Positions 1 to 8,634 of a stretch of DNA of 47,423 nt are shown here, one piece after another. Under the pieces are notes generated by a model. It was not told the DNA's origin. It worked only from the letters and a program-made list of their open reading frames with translations, and searched no databases. Made by a program: the position numbers and the translations under genes. The DNA lies in assembly GCA_021772975.1 (NCBI GenBank), contig JAJFKY010000023.1, positions 1 through 47,423 on the forward strand, in the 5' to 3' direction. Position 1 is the first letter of the stretch. Each line of letters begins with the position of its first letter. The DNA is from Gammaproteobacteria bacterium. Its GTDB lineage: Bacteria; Pseudomonadota; Gammaproteobacteria; Xanthomonadales; Wenzhouxiangellaceae.

Positions 1-22
1 CTTACTTGCGGAACGCCCCGCT

Positions 23-345
23 CCCCCCCCCCCCCCCCTGCCCGGGCCGGCGCCCCCCCGCCCCCGACCCAACCACAATTACAACCCAAGTAGGAGCGGA
101 CCCGGCCGCGACCCAGCCACAATTACAACCCAAGTAGGAGCGGACCCGGCCGCGACCCAACCACAAACACAACCCAAGTAGGAGCGGACCCGGCCACGAC
201 CCAGCCACAATTACAACCCAAGTAGGAGCGGACCCGGCCGCGACCCAACCACAATTACAACCCAAGTAGGAACGGACCCGGCCGCGACCCAACCACAAAA
301 AAAACCCAAGTAGGAGCGGACCCGGCCACGACCCAGCAACGCAAA
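23..345. repeat. C-tract plus six-copy 44-bp tandem REP-like array
   Basis: A run of 16 C (23-38) precedes a tandem array. The marker CAAGTAGGAGCGGACCCGG, or a near copy, starts at 87, 131, 175, 219, 263 and 307, an exact 44-bp period. Each unit holds a short GC-rich imperfect palindrome (GAGCGG...CCGCGA) after a GTAG tetranucleotide, the usual design of REP elements in Pseudomonas and Xanthomonadales. The linkers vary slightly (CAATTACAA, CAAACACAA, CAAAAAAAA). No coding frame here looks real. The array lies just downstream of the minus-strand regulator gene, where REP elements are common, and may influence mRNA 3' ends. Positions and period are read directly; REP identity is by resemblance. 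Confidence 0.85.
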
Positions 346-367
346 TAACACACACCAATCCCAACCC

Positions 368-2554
368 TTAATACGCCGCCACCGCCACCGCCAACCGCCG
401 TGTCCGGTAATACTCTCCCGACCAGGCACGTGCTATGGACAGCATGCTTTGTGCTGTCGCTAAATCATCAATGGCCAATGCTAGATGCCCAGCTGCTATC
501 GCGCACTCCGCCTCCATATCCAGCAGACCAATTTCACGCGCATCGCGCACAATACTCTGATACTCGGCCAATGCCATCTGAGCACCCTGCTGTTTCGCGA
601 TCAACTCGGCTTGAACCCGCCGCTGGTGCAGCTTCAGCACTGGATTAACAATGGCCTTGTCCTGGCTGACCTCTGTCAGCAGTGTTTCAGCTTCGGCATC
701 TTTATCAGCCAGCATCAATAGTTGCGCACGCTCCAGACGGGCGTTTAAAGCATCATAGGTTTGATCCATTTCAACCAGTGATTCCAGCGCCGAGTCAATC
801 AGCTCAAAGGCCGCTTTATCCGCCAGACCGCGCCGCAGCTTAAGCCTGACCATGACCTGCTGCGACCAGGCCTGACCCAATGCATCCTCTGACTGTTCGG
901 CAATGGCACGGGCCTGCAGCAACAGTTGTTCCGCCTCGTCAAGACGTTGCTGATGCATGCGCAATTCAGCCATTTCTTCGAGGTTATCAAACCGATCATA
1001 AGTTAATTCCAGTTCGGTCACCGTCGTCAATGACTGTTTCAGCAAACGCGAAGCCTCTGCAAAGTTGCCGCTGCGTCGTTCAATTCTGGCCAGGCCATAT
1101 TGCGAGGCGGCGATCAGCGATGGAAAGCCATAACGTTCACGAATCTCCAGGGCCTGCTGATGATATTGACCGGCCTGCGTCAAACGGCCCAGATCCTCGG
1201 CCAGATAACCCAGATTCGTCAGCACCATGCTCAAGTGATAAGGGTCCTGAATATCCCGCAGCAAAACTTCCGCCTGCTTGGCATATTCCCAGGCCTGGTC
1301 GTAGTTGGACTGCGACTGGCGTACAAAAGACAGGCTGTTCAGTGCCCGTGCACGCAACAGCTGAGTGTTCTCGGTCTCAGCCAGCACCTGCTCCAATAAC
1401 TCACTGGCCCGCTCTACATCACCCTCGAACCACAACTTGGTACCCAGTTGATAAGCCAATCGGGCGCGTTCAGCTTTAGCGGTTTCCGGCAACGTTTCCA
1501 GTAAACGATGATAGCGCTGCAGCGAACCTTCAATATCCGCTTCATCAAAGCTCGCCACAGCCACGGAAACCTGCAAGGGCCATGAATCAGGCACCCGGCT
1601 GAGCGCGGCACTCAACAAAGCCACGGCCTGCTCGGAATCATCTTGATACAGCGCCTGGGTGCCGCGATTGTAAAGCTCGACCGCCAAAGGATCATTAAGC
1701 AGCGGTTGATCAACCACTGGCGCCAACGGTTGATCGGACAACTCGGCCAGCACGACACCAAGTAGCTGTCGTGAAATATTGGAAGCATCCGCAGTGACAA
1801 AGCTGCCCGAAACCGGCGATTCACCAACACTGGCCAGCTCCCAGGCCACCGCAAACTGTTCCGCATCGTTGGTAATACTGGTCGTCAGACCATAATCAGC
1901 CCCCAGCATGGCGGTGCGTTCAACCAAGCCGCCTTCGGGCAATTCAGCGCTGATATCAGGGTGTACCACTCGTACCCCGCCGCTCTGCTCCAACAGCAGG
2001 CTGGTGGTTTCAGCCAAACCGTACTCCAGCCACTGAAACTCAGGATCACCGGTAGCGTTTTCAAACGCAAAAACCGCCACCGAGCCTAACTCGACCTCAT
2101 TCCCAACATCGTCCGCATCCAGCCGCCACCAACCCAGCAGCACGACCAACAATACTGGTGCCATCCACAAAAAGGGACGAAAGGGCTGGGTTCGACTCAC
2201 TTTTTGACCGCCGCTATGCTGATCACACTCAATCAATTCCACCGGCGCGATCAAACTGATGCCCTTGCCATGCACGGTCTTAATCACCGCCTGACGCTGC
2301 CCATCATCCCCCACTGCCTGGCGCGCCTTCTTGACTGCCTGGGTAATAGCAGTGTCGGTCAAAAACTGATTGTTCCACACCTCATCCAGCAATTGCTGTT
2401 TGCTAATGATCTGCTGCGGGTGCCGCACCAGGTAGTGCAGCAGATCAAACACCTGGTTCTGAACCTCGACTGGCTTATCTGCGCGCAGCAGACGACGACT
2501 ATGCGGTTCCAGCTGGCAATCGGCAAAGAGATATTGAACAGGATGATCAGACAT
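368..2554 (-). CDS. CadC-like winged-helix transcriptional regulator with TM segment and TPR repeats
   Basis: A 728-residue protein from the ATG at 2554. An in-frame TTG seven codons upstream is possible, but neither start has a clear Shine-Dalgarno. Residues about 5-105 form an OmpR/PhoB-type winged helix (QVFDLLHYLVRHP, then LLDEVW and KTVHGKGISL). One hydrophobic segment around residues 127-146 should anchor it in the inner membrane, with DNA-binding in the cytoplasm. A domain starting GSVAVFAFEN follows, as in CadC/TolB-N-like sensors, and then a long helical region with TPR-type repeats (ALNSLSFVRQ, MVLTNLGYLAEDLG). ToxR/CadC-type proteins bind promoters directly from the membrane. The signal and target genes are unknown. 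It is divergent from tRNA-Leu and its 3' end abuts the REP array. Confidence 0.85.
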   Translation of the reverse strand: MSDHPVQYLFADCQLEPHSRRLLRADKPVEVQNQVFDLLHYLVRHPQQIISKQQLLDEVWNNQFLTDTAITQAVKKARQAVGDDGQRQAVIKTVHGKGISLIAPVELIECDQHSGGQKVSRTQPFRPFLWMAPVLLVVLLGWWRLDADDVGNEVELGSVAVFAFENATGDPEFQWLEYGLAETTSLLLEQSGGVRVVHPDISAELPEGGLVERTAMLGADYGLTTSITNDAEQFAVAWELASVGESPVSGSFVTADASNISRQLLGVVLAELSDQPLAPVVDQPLLNDPLAVELYNRGTQALYQDDSEQAVALLSAALSRVPDSWPLQVSVAVASFDEADIEGSLQRYHRLLETLPETAKAERARLAYQLGTKLWFEGDVERASELLEQVLAETENTQLLRARALNSLSFVRQSQSNYDQAWEYAKQAEVLLRDIQDPYHLSMVLTNLGYLAEDLGRLTQAGQYHQQALEIRERYGFPSLIAASQYGLARIERRSGNFAEASRLLKQSLTTVTELELTYDRFDNLEEMAELRMHQQRLDEAEQLLLQARAIAEQSEDALGQAWSQQVMVRLKLRRGLADKAAFELIDSALESLVEMDQTYDALNARLERAQLLMLADKDAEAETLLTEVSQDKAIVNPVLKLHQRRVQAELIAKQQGAQMALAEYQSIVRDAREIGLLDMEAECAIAAGHLALAIDDLATAQSMLSIARAWSGEYYRTRRLAVAVAAY

Positions 2555-2636
2555 GAGCGTGATGATTGTACCCAATCTGGCTCGGCGGGTACGAACTCAT
2601 TGCCCTCAGCAACGACCGGGAAAGCCGCTCAACAAC

Positions 2637-2665
2637 TGGCGATTTACCCCGATCTACGCTAAACT
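2637..2665 (+). promoter_or_regulatory. Candidate sigma-70 promoter for tRNA-Leu
   Basis: TAAACT (2660-2665) is a fair -10 element and is followed by a GC-rich discriminator (GCGCGCCC), as expected at stringently controlled tRNA promoters. A weak -35 (TGGCGA) lies 17 bp upstream. The predicted transcript start is about 40 bp before the mature tRNA. Hexamer match is modest, so this is tentative. Confidence 0.35.
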
Positions 2666-2709
2666 GCGCGCCCTGCCGACCCACATCGGCAAACCGCTCA
2701 GAATCCCAT

Positions 2710-2796
2710 GCCGGGGTGGCGGAACTGGTAGACGCGCTGGATTCAAAATCCAGTTCTGGTAACAGAGTGGGGGTTCGATTCCCCCCCCCGGCACCA
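2710..2796 (+). tRNA. tRNA-Leu (anticodon CAA)
   Basis: An 87-nt class II tRNA with CCA encoded at the 3' end. The acceptor GCCGGGG pairs with CCCCGGC. The D-arm begins TGGCGGAACTGGTAGACGC. The anticodon stem CTGGA/TCCAG encloses TTCAAAA, giving anticodon CAA, which reads UUG. A variable arm (TTCTGGTAACAGAG) and a T-arm with GGTTCGATTC follow. The layout matches leuX-type leucine tRNAs. The gene ends 10 bp before the converging sigma-factor gene, and tRNA-Leu 3' ends are frequent integration sites for islands, although no integrase or duplicated 3' end is visible here. Confidence 0.97.
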
Positions 2797-2805
2797 TTCA
2801 ATCAG

Positions 2806-3435
2806 CTATTCTTTCAAATAGATATCTTGCATCGCTAGTTGGTTTGTAATCAATCTGCCAAGCCGTTGACGTGCTCGATGTAATACGCGATAGAGATGAT
2901 CCTTGTGCAAATTATTTTTGAGACAGATGTGGTCAGCTCTCTGCTCTTCAAAATAGTAGCTGATCAAGATTTCTCGGTCACGTCGCTGACTAAGCTGTTC
3001 GAGTACCTTTTGAATAAAACCACTGGTTTGCAACTTTTGTAAACAGACATCGGGTTGCTCATTCCCATCAGCAAAACACAACTCTTGATCTTTATCCTCG
3101 CGTGATTGAGTGTGTTCCCGGCAATCTTTGTTTTGTCTAATGTATTTATAAGCCAGATTGCGTCCGATAGTGCACATGTAACCAATAGTGGCATCAGGAG
3201 TCTTGATCGCGTTTTTACGCAATTTAATCAAGCATGCTAGCAAAGCTTCCTGAAAAATGTCCTCTCGAGCATCTTTTTCCCAGATGATTCGATTAATTGT
3301 ATTGTGGAGAGGCTTTTCAACTATTGATAACAGTTCGTTTTCCGCTGACCTGTCTCCTTTAACAGCCAGTTGATATAGTTCAGAAACGATAGCGGTCGCT
3401 TCATTAGTATTACTTGAGCATGTTAGTTTGGTCAT
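2806..3435 (-). CDS. ECF-type RNA polymerase sigma factor
   Basis: A 209-residue sigma-70-family protein from the ATG at 3435, which has AGGGA about 9 nt upstream; the frame also continues upstream to 3519. A sigma region 2-like segment (DIFQEALLACLIKLRKN, followed by GRNLAYKYIRQNK) precedes a C-terminal region 4-like helix-turn-helix (LSQRRDREILISYYFEEQ... RVLHRARQRLGRL). Such factors direct RNA polymerase to a small regulon. No anti-sigma gene is adjacent. Upstream on the same strand lies the giant hybrid regulator, 161 bp away, so the two may be functionally linked. Base composition is AT-richer than the flanking chromosome, suggesting acquired DNA. Family assignment is good; the subgroup is uncertain. 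Confidence 0.85.
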   Translation of the reverse strand: MTKLTCSSNTNEATAIVSELYQLAVKGDRSAENELLSIVEKPLHNTINRIIWEKDAREDIFQEALLACLIKLRKNAIKTPDATIGYMCTIGRNLAYKYIRQNKDCREHTQSREDKDQELCFADGNEQPDVCLQKLQTSGFIQKVLEQLSQRRDREILISYYFEEQRADHICLKNNLHKDHLYRVLHRARQRLGRLITNQLAMQDIYLKE

Positions 3436-3470
3436 CTTGCATTTCCCTGTTACTGGATAAAACCAGACTA

Positions 3471-3536
3471 GAAAAATGCGTCTTGACCGCATATTCATGA
3501 GGCGACAAAGACTTGACATGATGCGACAAGCGCATC
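3471..3536 (-). promoter_or_regulatory. Repeated GCGACAA motifs and hairpins upstream of the sigma gene
   Basis: GCGACAA occurs at 3502-3508 and 3523-3529, exactly 21 bp apart (two helical turns). A related inverted copy lies in ATGCGTCTTGACCGCAT at 3476-3492. Two perfect short palindromes are present: ATGCG/CGCAT at 3476-3492 and GATGCG/CGCATC at 3520-3536. On the minus strand the first is followed by TTTTT (3475-3471), so it could also act as a terminator or attenuator ahead of the sigma gene. Either protein-binding direct repeats or RNA hairpins would fit. The neighbouring AraC-domain regulator is a natural candidate ligand, by inference. Confidence 0.4.
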
Positions 3537-3596
3537 TAACTCTTTGTTTTTAAGTGTTTATTTTCACAAGCCCCTGATGATAATTGTTAAATCAGG

Positions 3597-6500
3597 TTAG
3601 GTCTTATCAGCACCTCGCCTATTCCTATACTCTGTGGGTGTCATATCAAAAGCAGCTTTAAAGCTGCGTGAATAATTTGAACCCCCGCTGAACCCACTGG
3701 CATCGCTCGCCTGAGTTATAGTGTAGCCTTCATCCAACAACTGCTTAGACTGTTCCAGCCTATACTGAAGTAGATAACTTGAAGGACTCTGACTAAAAGC
3801 TCCTTCCATCTTTCGTTGTAGATCTCTAGTACTCATATTCAGCTTAAAAGCTAAAGCACCTACATTAAAGCTGGCATCAGAGTAACCGTCCCTTATGGCC
3901 TTGTTAAGCTTTATAGTAAAACGCTGATCCGCGGGAGTCATGTCAGGCAGAGGCTTAATCAGCCCAGATTGGTCACGATATTTCTGTGCATAGGTATCTC
4001 GCACCGCAAGTAGATTACTGATCTTGAAAAGCAGCTCGCTTTCATCGAATGGTTTGACAATATAATCATTAACGCCTTCTGATAAACCTTCCATTTTACT
4101 TTCATGATCGCCTCTTGCGCTAACTAGTATGATCGGGATGTGGCTAGTATTTTCATCTTCACGAATTTTTCTTGATAGCTCGAATCCATCTATGTTGGGC
4201 ATCATAACATCTGATACTATCAAGTCTGGAATATACTCCACAGCCAAATCAAAACCTGACTTACCATCTTCGGCAACTAATAGAGAATAACCTGTAAGAA
4301 TATCAGTGAATAGTTGAAGCATATCTGGTTCGTCGTCGACCACCAAAAGCTGTGTGCGTTCTTGGCTTGATATATACGTTTCAGGAGACAGTTTCTTTAC
4401 CGCCTCAGGCTTATAGATTGGTTGAGCAGTCAAGTACTTATCAATATGCTCAAATGCTTGCGGTTCTTGATCGTAGTCAGAATGTGGAAATTGTAATATA
4501 AAGCAGCTGCCTTTGCCGAGCTTGCTTTCCACATAAATTTCACCGTTCAGAGCTTTTGTTAACTGATAGACTAAAAATAGGCCGATGCCTGTACTGTCAG
4601 CATGATGATTTTGAGAAGTCTTTTTAAAGCGTTCGAAAATTTTAGCCTGCTCGTCTTCAGCAATGCCTGGTCCAGTATCGCAAACTTTGATAATAACGTT
4701 GCCAGCGTTATCAGAAAAAGCTAAAACAGAGATCATGCCACCCCTTGGGGTGTATTTGACCGCATTGGCAATTAAGTTATTCAGTATTTTGTTCATTGCT
4801 TCTTCATCATACCGAAGCAGCAAGTCCTTCTCTAATTCCAGCTTAAACTCAAGTAGATGTTCTTTAAATTGCGGTAAAAACATTTTTCCTACATATTCAA
4901 CCTGTTCATTAAGCCGATAAACTTTTAGCCGTAAACTACCAAGACTAGATTCAATAACGGCAAAATCCAGAAGCTGGTTAACATAACCAAGTAGGCGGTG
5001 GGCATTACCAATACCAATATCTCGATTATGGCTAAAATCAAAACTCGGCATACTTGGGCTAAATCTTTTAAAAGCACTTATAATCAATTGAAGTGGTGTC
5101 CGCAGCTCATGAGAGACGTTCTGAAAGAACTTCTCTTTTTCTCTGAATACCCGAACTCGTTCCACTCTTGTTGCACGCACAGTTAAGACATGGGTTCGCC
5201 ATTTTATAAAGCTTAAGATTAGTAGTAATGCAGTGGTAATATAACCAACATATGCCCATATCGTTAGCCACCAAGGAGGAAGAATCTGAATATTCCTTGT
5301 TGCTAACTCAGCATTCCAAATACCATTATTGTTGGCCGCTGCTAATTGAAAGGCATAAGCACCTGGCCCTAAATTAGCATAGCGCACACCCAAATTCCTC
5401 CCTTCAGCAGTAGACCAGTCTGCATCAAGACCAAGTAAGATATAGCGGTACCTAATTCTATTAGGCGCTTTATAGTGCAAACCAGAAAAAATGATATCTA
5501 AGTCATGGTAGTTATGGGGCAAAACTAAATCAGTACTACTATTATTGGCTTTTGACTTCTCGGCTTCCAGCCCCTTATCGCTAGGACTATTTAACCCAAT
5601 AGGCTCAATTGCTAATATAACTGGCTTAGCGAAAGTTTTATCCACTCTAATATCATTAGGATTAAAAATATTGAATCCGCTTCTACCACCAAACAATAAC
5701 TTTCCATCTTTCAGCTTAGTGTAAGCAACATTAAACTCATTACCTTGCAGACCATCCTCTTTGAAAAACTGATCAATCTTATTTGTACTTAAGTTATAGC
5801 GATTTAGACCATTATTAGTGCTAATCCAAAGATTGCCGATATCGTCTGCAAGTATACCAGTTATGCTATTGTTGCTAAGACCATGAGTCAGATTGATTTC
5901 TTCTACCACATTACCTTTAAGATCAATAACATAAATCCCACTAGAAGTACCTAGCCATATCAGCGAGTCAGCGCCAACCCAAGCAGAAGCCAGATAGTTA
6001 TTAGAACCACCAGGATAATAGCGACTAAATAATCTCGTGCTCTCTCTGTAGTGGTTCAAGCCATTATCAGTCATTATCCAAACTTGCCCTGGAGCAGGCT
6101 CTATGAAACCGGTAATGCTATTGCTACTCAAGCTTCCAGGATTATTAGCACTATATTCGAAATAAGTAAAGATTTCGGAGCCAACATCCTTGACATACAC
6201 TCCAGCCGTGTAAGTACCAACCCATAATTTACTATCAACATCTATATGAATTGCATGTATATTAGACCTCCTGATCGGACAATCGTATTTTTCCGCGAAG
6301 TAGTGCTCAAACCTGTCACCCTCAAAAGCCAAGTAATCAAGGCCATTTGCGGTCCCTATCCATACACCTTGGTCATCGATTGCTAGTGAGCTGATAAAAT
6401 TACTAGATATGCTATTTATAGTATTTTCAGATACGTATGATGTATAGCTATCATCTTTAGCGCTATATCGCACTAATCCCCCACCATTGGTAGCAAACCA

Positions 6501-7604
6501 AATCCTGCCAAACTTATCCACCTCAGCCTGAAGAATATCATTGTGGTTCAAGCTGGATTTATAGTCAAAATCAATTGTTTGCTTTCCAAAGAACTGAGCG
6601 TTAATATCTAACTTTGCTATACCGTTATCAGTGCTGATCCATAATATTTGATTATGGTCTTGCATAAGGTGAAAGATACTATCAGATGGCAAACTCTGCG
6701 CGCCCACACTATCAACCTCGATACGCTCATAAGCCTCAGAAGATCTATCGTAGCGTATCAAGCCAGTTTCAAAACCTCCTATCCAAACACTATCATCATA
6801 ATCTGTAAGAACGCTGTAAACTTTCTCATTACTAAGTATTCGTTTGGGAGAGTTTTTAAAACCGTTATTGTAGTAGTAAACCCCATGATCAAAAGTTGAA
6901 ACCCATATATTCTTATCTTTATCTAATGTTATACTTTTCACATTGCTGGAGCCTGGATATTGTGATATCAGCCCCTGATCACTTAAGCTTAGTAACTGAT
7001 TTATGCTCTTATCAAAATAATAAAAACCTTGAGCTTCTGTGCCTATCCACAAATCGTCATTGCGGTCAACTAAAAGAGCTGTTATTTTTAAATTTTCTAT
7101 TGAGCTATTCAAATTTTCAGGAACTGGATCGACAAACTCTGAAAGCCCGGTGTCAAAAGTAACTAGCCCTCCCTCTTCAACCGATAACCAAAGAATGCCA
7201 TTGTTATCAAGCGCTACAGATGTTATAGCATTCTTGGCACCATTATGCATGAATCTATAGAATTTTTTGGCACTGTGATCCCACAAGTTTAATCCGCCCA
7301 TCGTTGCCACCCAAAGGTGCCCGTTCTGGCCAGGAACGATGCCAGTTACATTGGCATTACTCAAAGAATGAGGGTCATCAGGGTCATGCCTAAATGAGCG
7401 CATTCGGACACCATCAAATTGATTCAAGCCATCCTCTGTGCCAAACCATAGGAAACCGAAGGAATCTTGCGCAGCAACTCGAACAGTGTTCTGACTTAAA
7501 CCATCCTCACTATTAAAAATTTCAAATTGATAGTTGGCATGAGAGGTTATTCCGCGCAACAGTAACATTAGCATTAAACCAATCAATACATAATCTTTTT
7601 TCAT
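3597..7604 (-). CDS. Hybrid two-component regulator: propeller, Y_Y_Y, kinase, receiver, AraC
   Basis: A 1335-residue one-protein signalling chain. The start at 7604 has AGGA 5 nt upstream and begins a signal or anchor helix (MKKDYVLIGLMLMLLLRG). A long run of Reg_prop propeller repeats follows (LWFGTEDGLNQFDG, LWVATMGGLNLWD, LWIGTEAQGFYYFD), then a Y_Y_Y-type domain, a TM helix near 780-800, and HisKA with the phospho-accepting His in VSHELRTPLQL (about 830). The HATPase carries DTGPGIAEDEQ, the receiver has Asp in LIVSDVMMPNIDGFE (about 1133), and the C-terminus is an AraC helix-turn-helix (about 1230-1330). In Bacteroidetes such HTCS proteins sense periplasmic oligosaccharides and switch on utilisation genes. 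No polysaccharide locus is adjacent here, so the ligand is unknown. AT-rich relative to the flanks. Confidence 0.93.
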   Translation of the reverse strand: MKKDYVLIGLMLMLLLRGITSHANYQFEIFNSEDGLSQNTVRVAAQDSFGFLWFGTEDGLNQFDGVRMRSFRHDPDDPHSLSNANVTGIVPGQNGHLWVATMGGLNLWDHSAKKFYRFMHNGAKNAITSVALDNNGILWLSVEEGGLVTFDTGLSEFVDPVPENLNSSIENLKITALLVDRNDDLWIGTEAQGFYYFDKSINQLLSLSDQGLISQYPGSSNVKSITLDKDKNIWVSTFDHGVYYYNNGFKNSPKRILSNEKVYSVLTDYDDSVWIGGFETGLIRYDRSSEAYERIEVDSVGAQSLPSDSIFHLMQDHNQILWISTDNGIAKLDINAQFFGKQTIDFDYKSSLNHNDILQAEVDKFGRIWFATNGGGLVRYSAKDDSYTSYVSENTINSISSNFISSLAIDDQGVWIGTANGLDYLAFEGDRFEHYFAEKYDCPIRRSNIHAIHIDVDSKLWVGTYTAGVYVKDVGSEIFTYFEYSANNPGSLSSNSITGFIEPAPGQVWIMTDNGLNHYRESTRLFSRYYPGGSNNYLASAWVGADSLIWLGTSSGIYVIDLKGNVVEEINLTHGLSNNSITGILADDIGNLWISTNNGLNRYNLSTNKIDQFFKEDGLQGNEFNVAYTKLKDGKLLFGGRSGFNIFNPNDIRVDKTFAKPVILAIEPIGLNSPSDKGLEAEKSKANNSSTDLVLPHNYHDLDIIFSGLHYKAPNRIRYRYILLGLDADWSTAEGRNLGVRYANLGPGAYAFQLAAANNNGIWNAELATRNIQILPPWWLTIWAYVGYITTALLLILSFIKWRTHVLTVRATRVERVRVFREKEKFFQNVSHELRTPLQLIISAFKRFSPSMPSFDFSHNRDIGIGNAHRLLGYVNQLLDFAVIESSLGSLRLKVYRLNEQVEYVGKMFLPQFKEHLLEFKLELEKDLLLRYDEEAMNKILNNLIANAVKYTPRGGMISVLAFSDNAGNVIIKVCDTGPGIAEDEQAKIFERFKKTSQNHHADSTGIGLFLVYQLTKALNGEIYVESKLGKGSCFILQFPHSDYDQEPQAFEHIDKYLTAQPIYKPEAVKKLSPETYISSQERTQLLVVDDEPDMLQLFTDILTGYSLLVAEDGKSGFDLAVEYIPDLIVSDVMMPNIDGFELSRKIREDENTSHIPIILVSARGDHESKMEGLSEGVNDYIVKPFDESELLFKISNLLAVRDTYAQKYRDQSGLIKPLPDMTPADQRFTIKLNKAIRDGYSDASFNVGALAFKLNMSTRDLQRKMEGAFSQSPSSYLLQYRLEQSKQLLDEGYTITQASDASGFSGGSNYSRSFKAAFDMTPTEYRNRRGADKT

Positions 7605-7640
7605 ATCCTGAACTGCACAAAAAAGTAGACCATTTGAAAA

Positions 7641-7979
7641 ATGACAGAACGTAGAAAAATAAACGAAATCATTGTGATATATGAAGATAACGGGCTGCAA
7701 GCCTCAATCAGCATTCCTATTTCGAAGTTAGGCTCAAAGCCCAATTATACTGCACTTTTTTGGGAGGATTCTAGTATTAAGAAAGTATTAGCGCCTTATT
7801 ATAGCAGTACTGATATCCGGTCAACCGAGCACACTCATAAGGAGCCTACCCCGTTTGGCATTAAAAAACATTTGACACATACAGATGTAGTTGCTACCTG
7901 GAAGCTAGCTTATGAAAACAATAAGCTTCCATATATGCTTGCTTTAACTGGAGAGTCATCAATAAAAGTGTACTCATGA
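7641..7979 (+). CDS. Unknown 112-aa protein, paralogue of the next gene
   Basis: I do not recognise this family. It starts 36 bp from the divergent hybrid-regulator start with only a weak purine-rich ribosome site, so its promoter must overlap the regulator's coding region. It has no signal peptide or membrane segment. It aligns from Met 1 with the following gene: both have a short beta-rich start (RRKINEIIVIYED versus RPKITKIRVWRIK). Both then have a W-acidic segment (ALFWEDSSIKKVLAPYY versus AIIWDDNLIEGMLKSYY) and a later DV...W motif. It lacks the extra C-terminal region of its partner. Its stop overlaps an upstream ATG of the next frame (ATGA), so the two are likely co-transcribed. Possibly a target of the adjacent HTCS or sigma factor. 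Confidence 0.65.
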   Translation: MTERRKINEIIVIYEDNGLQASISIPISKLGSKPNYTALFWEDSSIKKVLAPYYSSTDIRSTEHTHKEPTPFGIKKHLTHTDVVATWKLAYENNKLPYMLALTGESSIKVYS

Positions 7980-8020
7980 GTTTCACAAGGGGTTTATTTG
8001 AAAAATACTGGGAGAACCGT

Positions 8021-8563
8021 ATGTTTTACAGACCAAAAATCACAAAAATTAGAGTATGGCGTATAAAAGAAGAAGGAGGAAAAGAAGAGCCAATAGATGT
8101 CGATTTAAACCTAGATACAAATAAACGATGTGGTGCTATCATTTGGGATGATAATCTTATTGAAGGCATGCTTAAGTCATATTATGACAACATCAATAGC
8201 GACACAGACCCGAACAACAATGCGTATCACCATGATGAGACCAAGACAAGGTTGATTCAATGTGGCGGGGATGATGATGGTAACTTTTTAATTAAATCTA
8301 GCGATGTCACAAAACTATGGCACTGTAACCATAACGGCAACGGGAGGCCTACTTTTATGAGAAAGCTTGGTAAAAGCCCACTTTTACCACATGGGTTACA
8401 AGCAGTTAGCAGTCACGCAAGAGCCCTAAGGCATTCTTTGGCTAACGCAGGCAATGCTGACCTATTAGATATCATTACCACAAAAGAACTAAAGACTCTA
8501 ATTAATTCCTGCGATGATTGCGATCAAGAAAGTTTTGGTAGTGATAGTTTTTTACTTAATTAG
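8021..8563 (+). CDS. Unknown 180-aa protein, paralogue of the preceding gene
   Basis: An unknown soluble protein. The frame opens at an ATG at 7976 that overlaps the previous stop. The ATG at 8021 has a strong GGGAG 7 nt upstream and its product aligns residue-for-residue with the start of the preceding protein, so I choose 8021. Shared elements are the N-terminal beta strand, AIIWDDNLIEGMLKSYY, a His/Asp-rich linker, and SSDVTKLWH. A unique C-terminal part of about 65 residues contains SSHARALRHSLANAGNADL, ending in an acidic tail with two Cys (NSCDDCDQ). A strong hairpin terminator follows at 8604. The pair seems to be an old tandem duplication inside the AT-rich block. Function unknown. 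Confidence 0.7.
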   Translation: MFYRPKITKIRVWRIKEEGGKEEPIDVDLNLDTNKRCGAIIWDDNLIEGMLKSYYDNINSDTDPNNNAYHHDETKTRLIQCGGDDDGNFLIKSSDVTKLWHCNHNGNGRPTFMRKLGKSPLLPHGLQAVSSHARALRHSLANAGNADLLDIITTKELKTLINSCDDCDQESFGSDSFLLN

Positions 8564-8603
8564 AACCAGATTAATATATTCCATTGTATAGAAAGCGCGT
8601 TAA

Positions 8604-8634
8604 AAAATGTCCTAGCTTACAGCTAGGACATTTT
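8604..8634. terminator. Bidirectional intrinsic terminator
   Basis: A 14-bp perfect stem (8604-8617 with 8621-8634, core AATGTCCTAGCT/AGCTAGGACATT, loop TAC) has A-residues on its left and T-residues on its right. It sits between the convergent unknown gene (ending 8563) and the RND pump gene (ending 8705), and could terminate both transcripts. Confidence 0.85.

Noticed and set aside
87-345. The 44-bp repeats as a CRISPR array
   Set aside because: The linkers are near-identical to each other, there are no unique spacers and no cas genes. The unit is a REP-like palindrome.
2-429. Open frames across the 44-bp repeats
   Set aside because: They are repetitive translations of the repeat unit with no ribosome site or recognisable domain.
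2780-2796. tRNA-Leu 3' end as an att site with a second copy near 8560-8700
   Set aside because: No repeat of the tRNA 3' end was found there and no integrase is present, so island integration at the tRNA remains unproven.
3573-3596. CCTGAT...ATCAGG as a terminator of the hybrid regulator gene
   Set aside because: Only a 6-bp stem with a 12-nt loop and no T-run.
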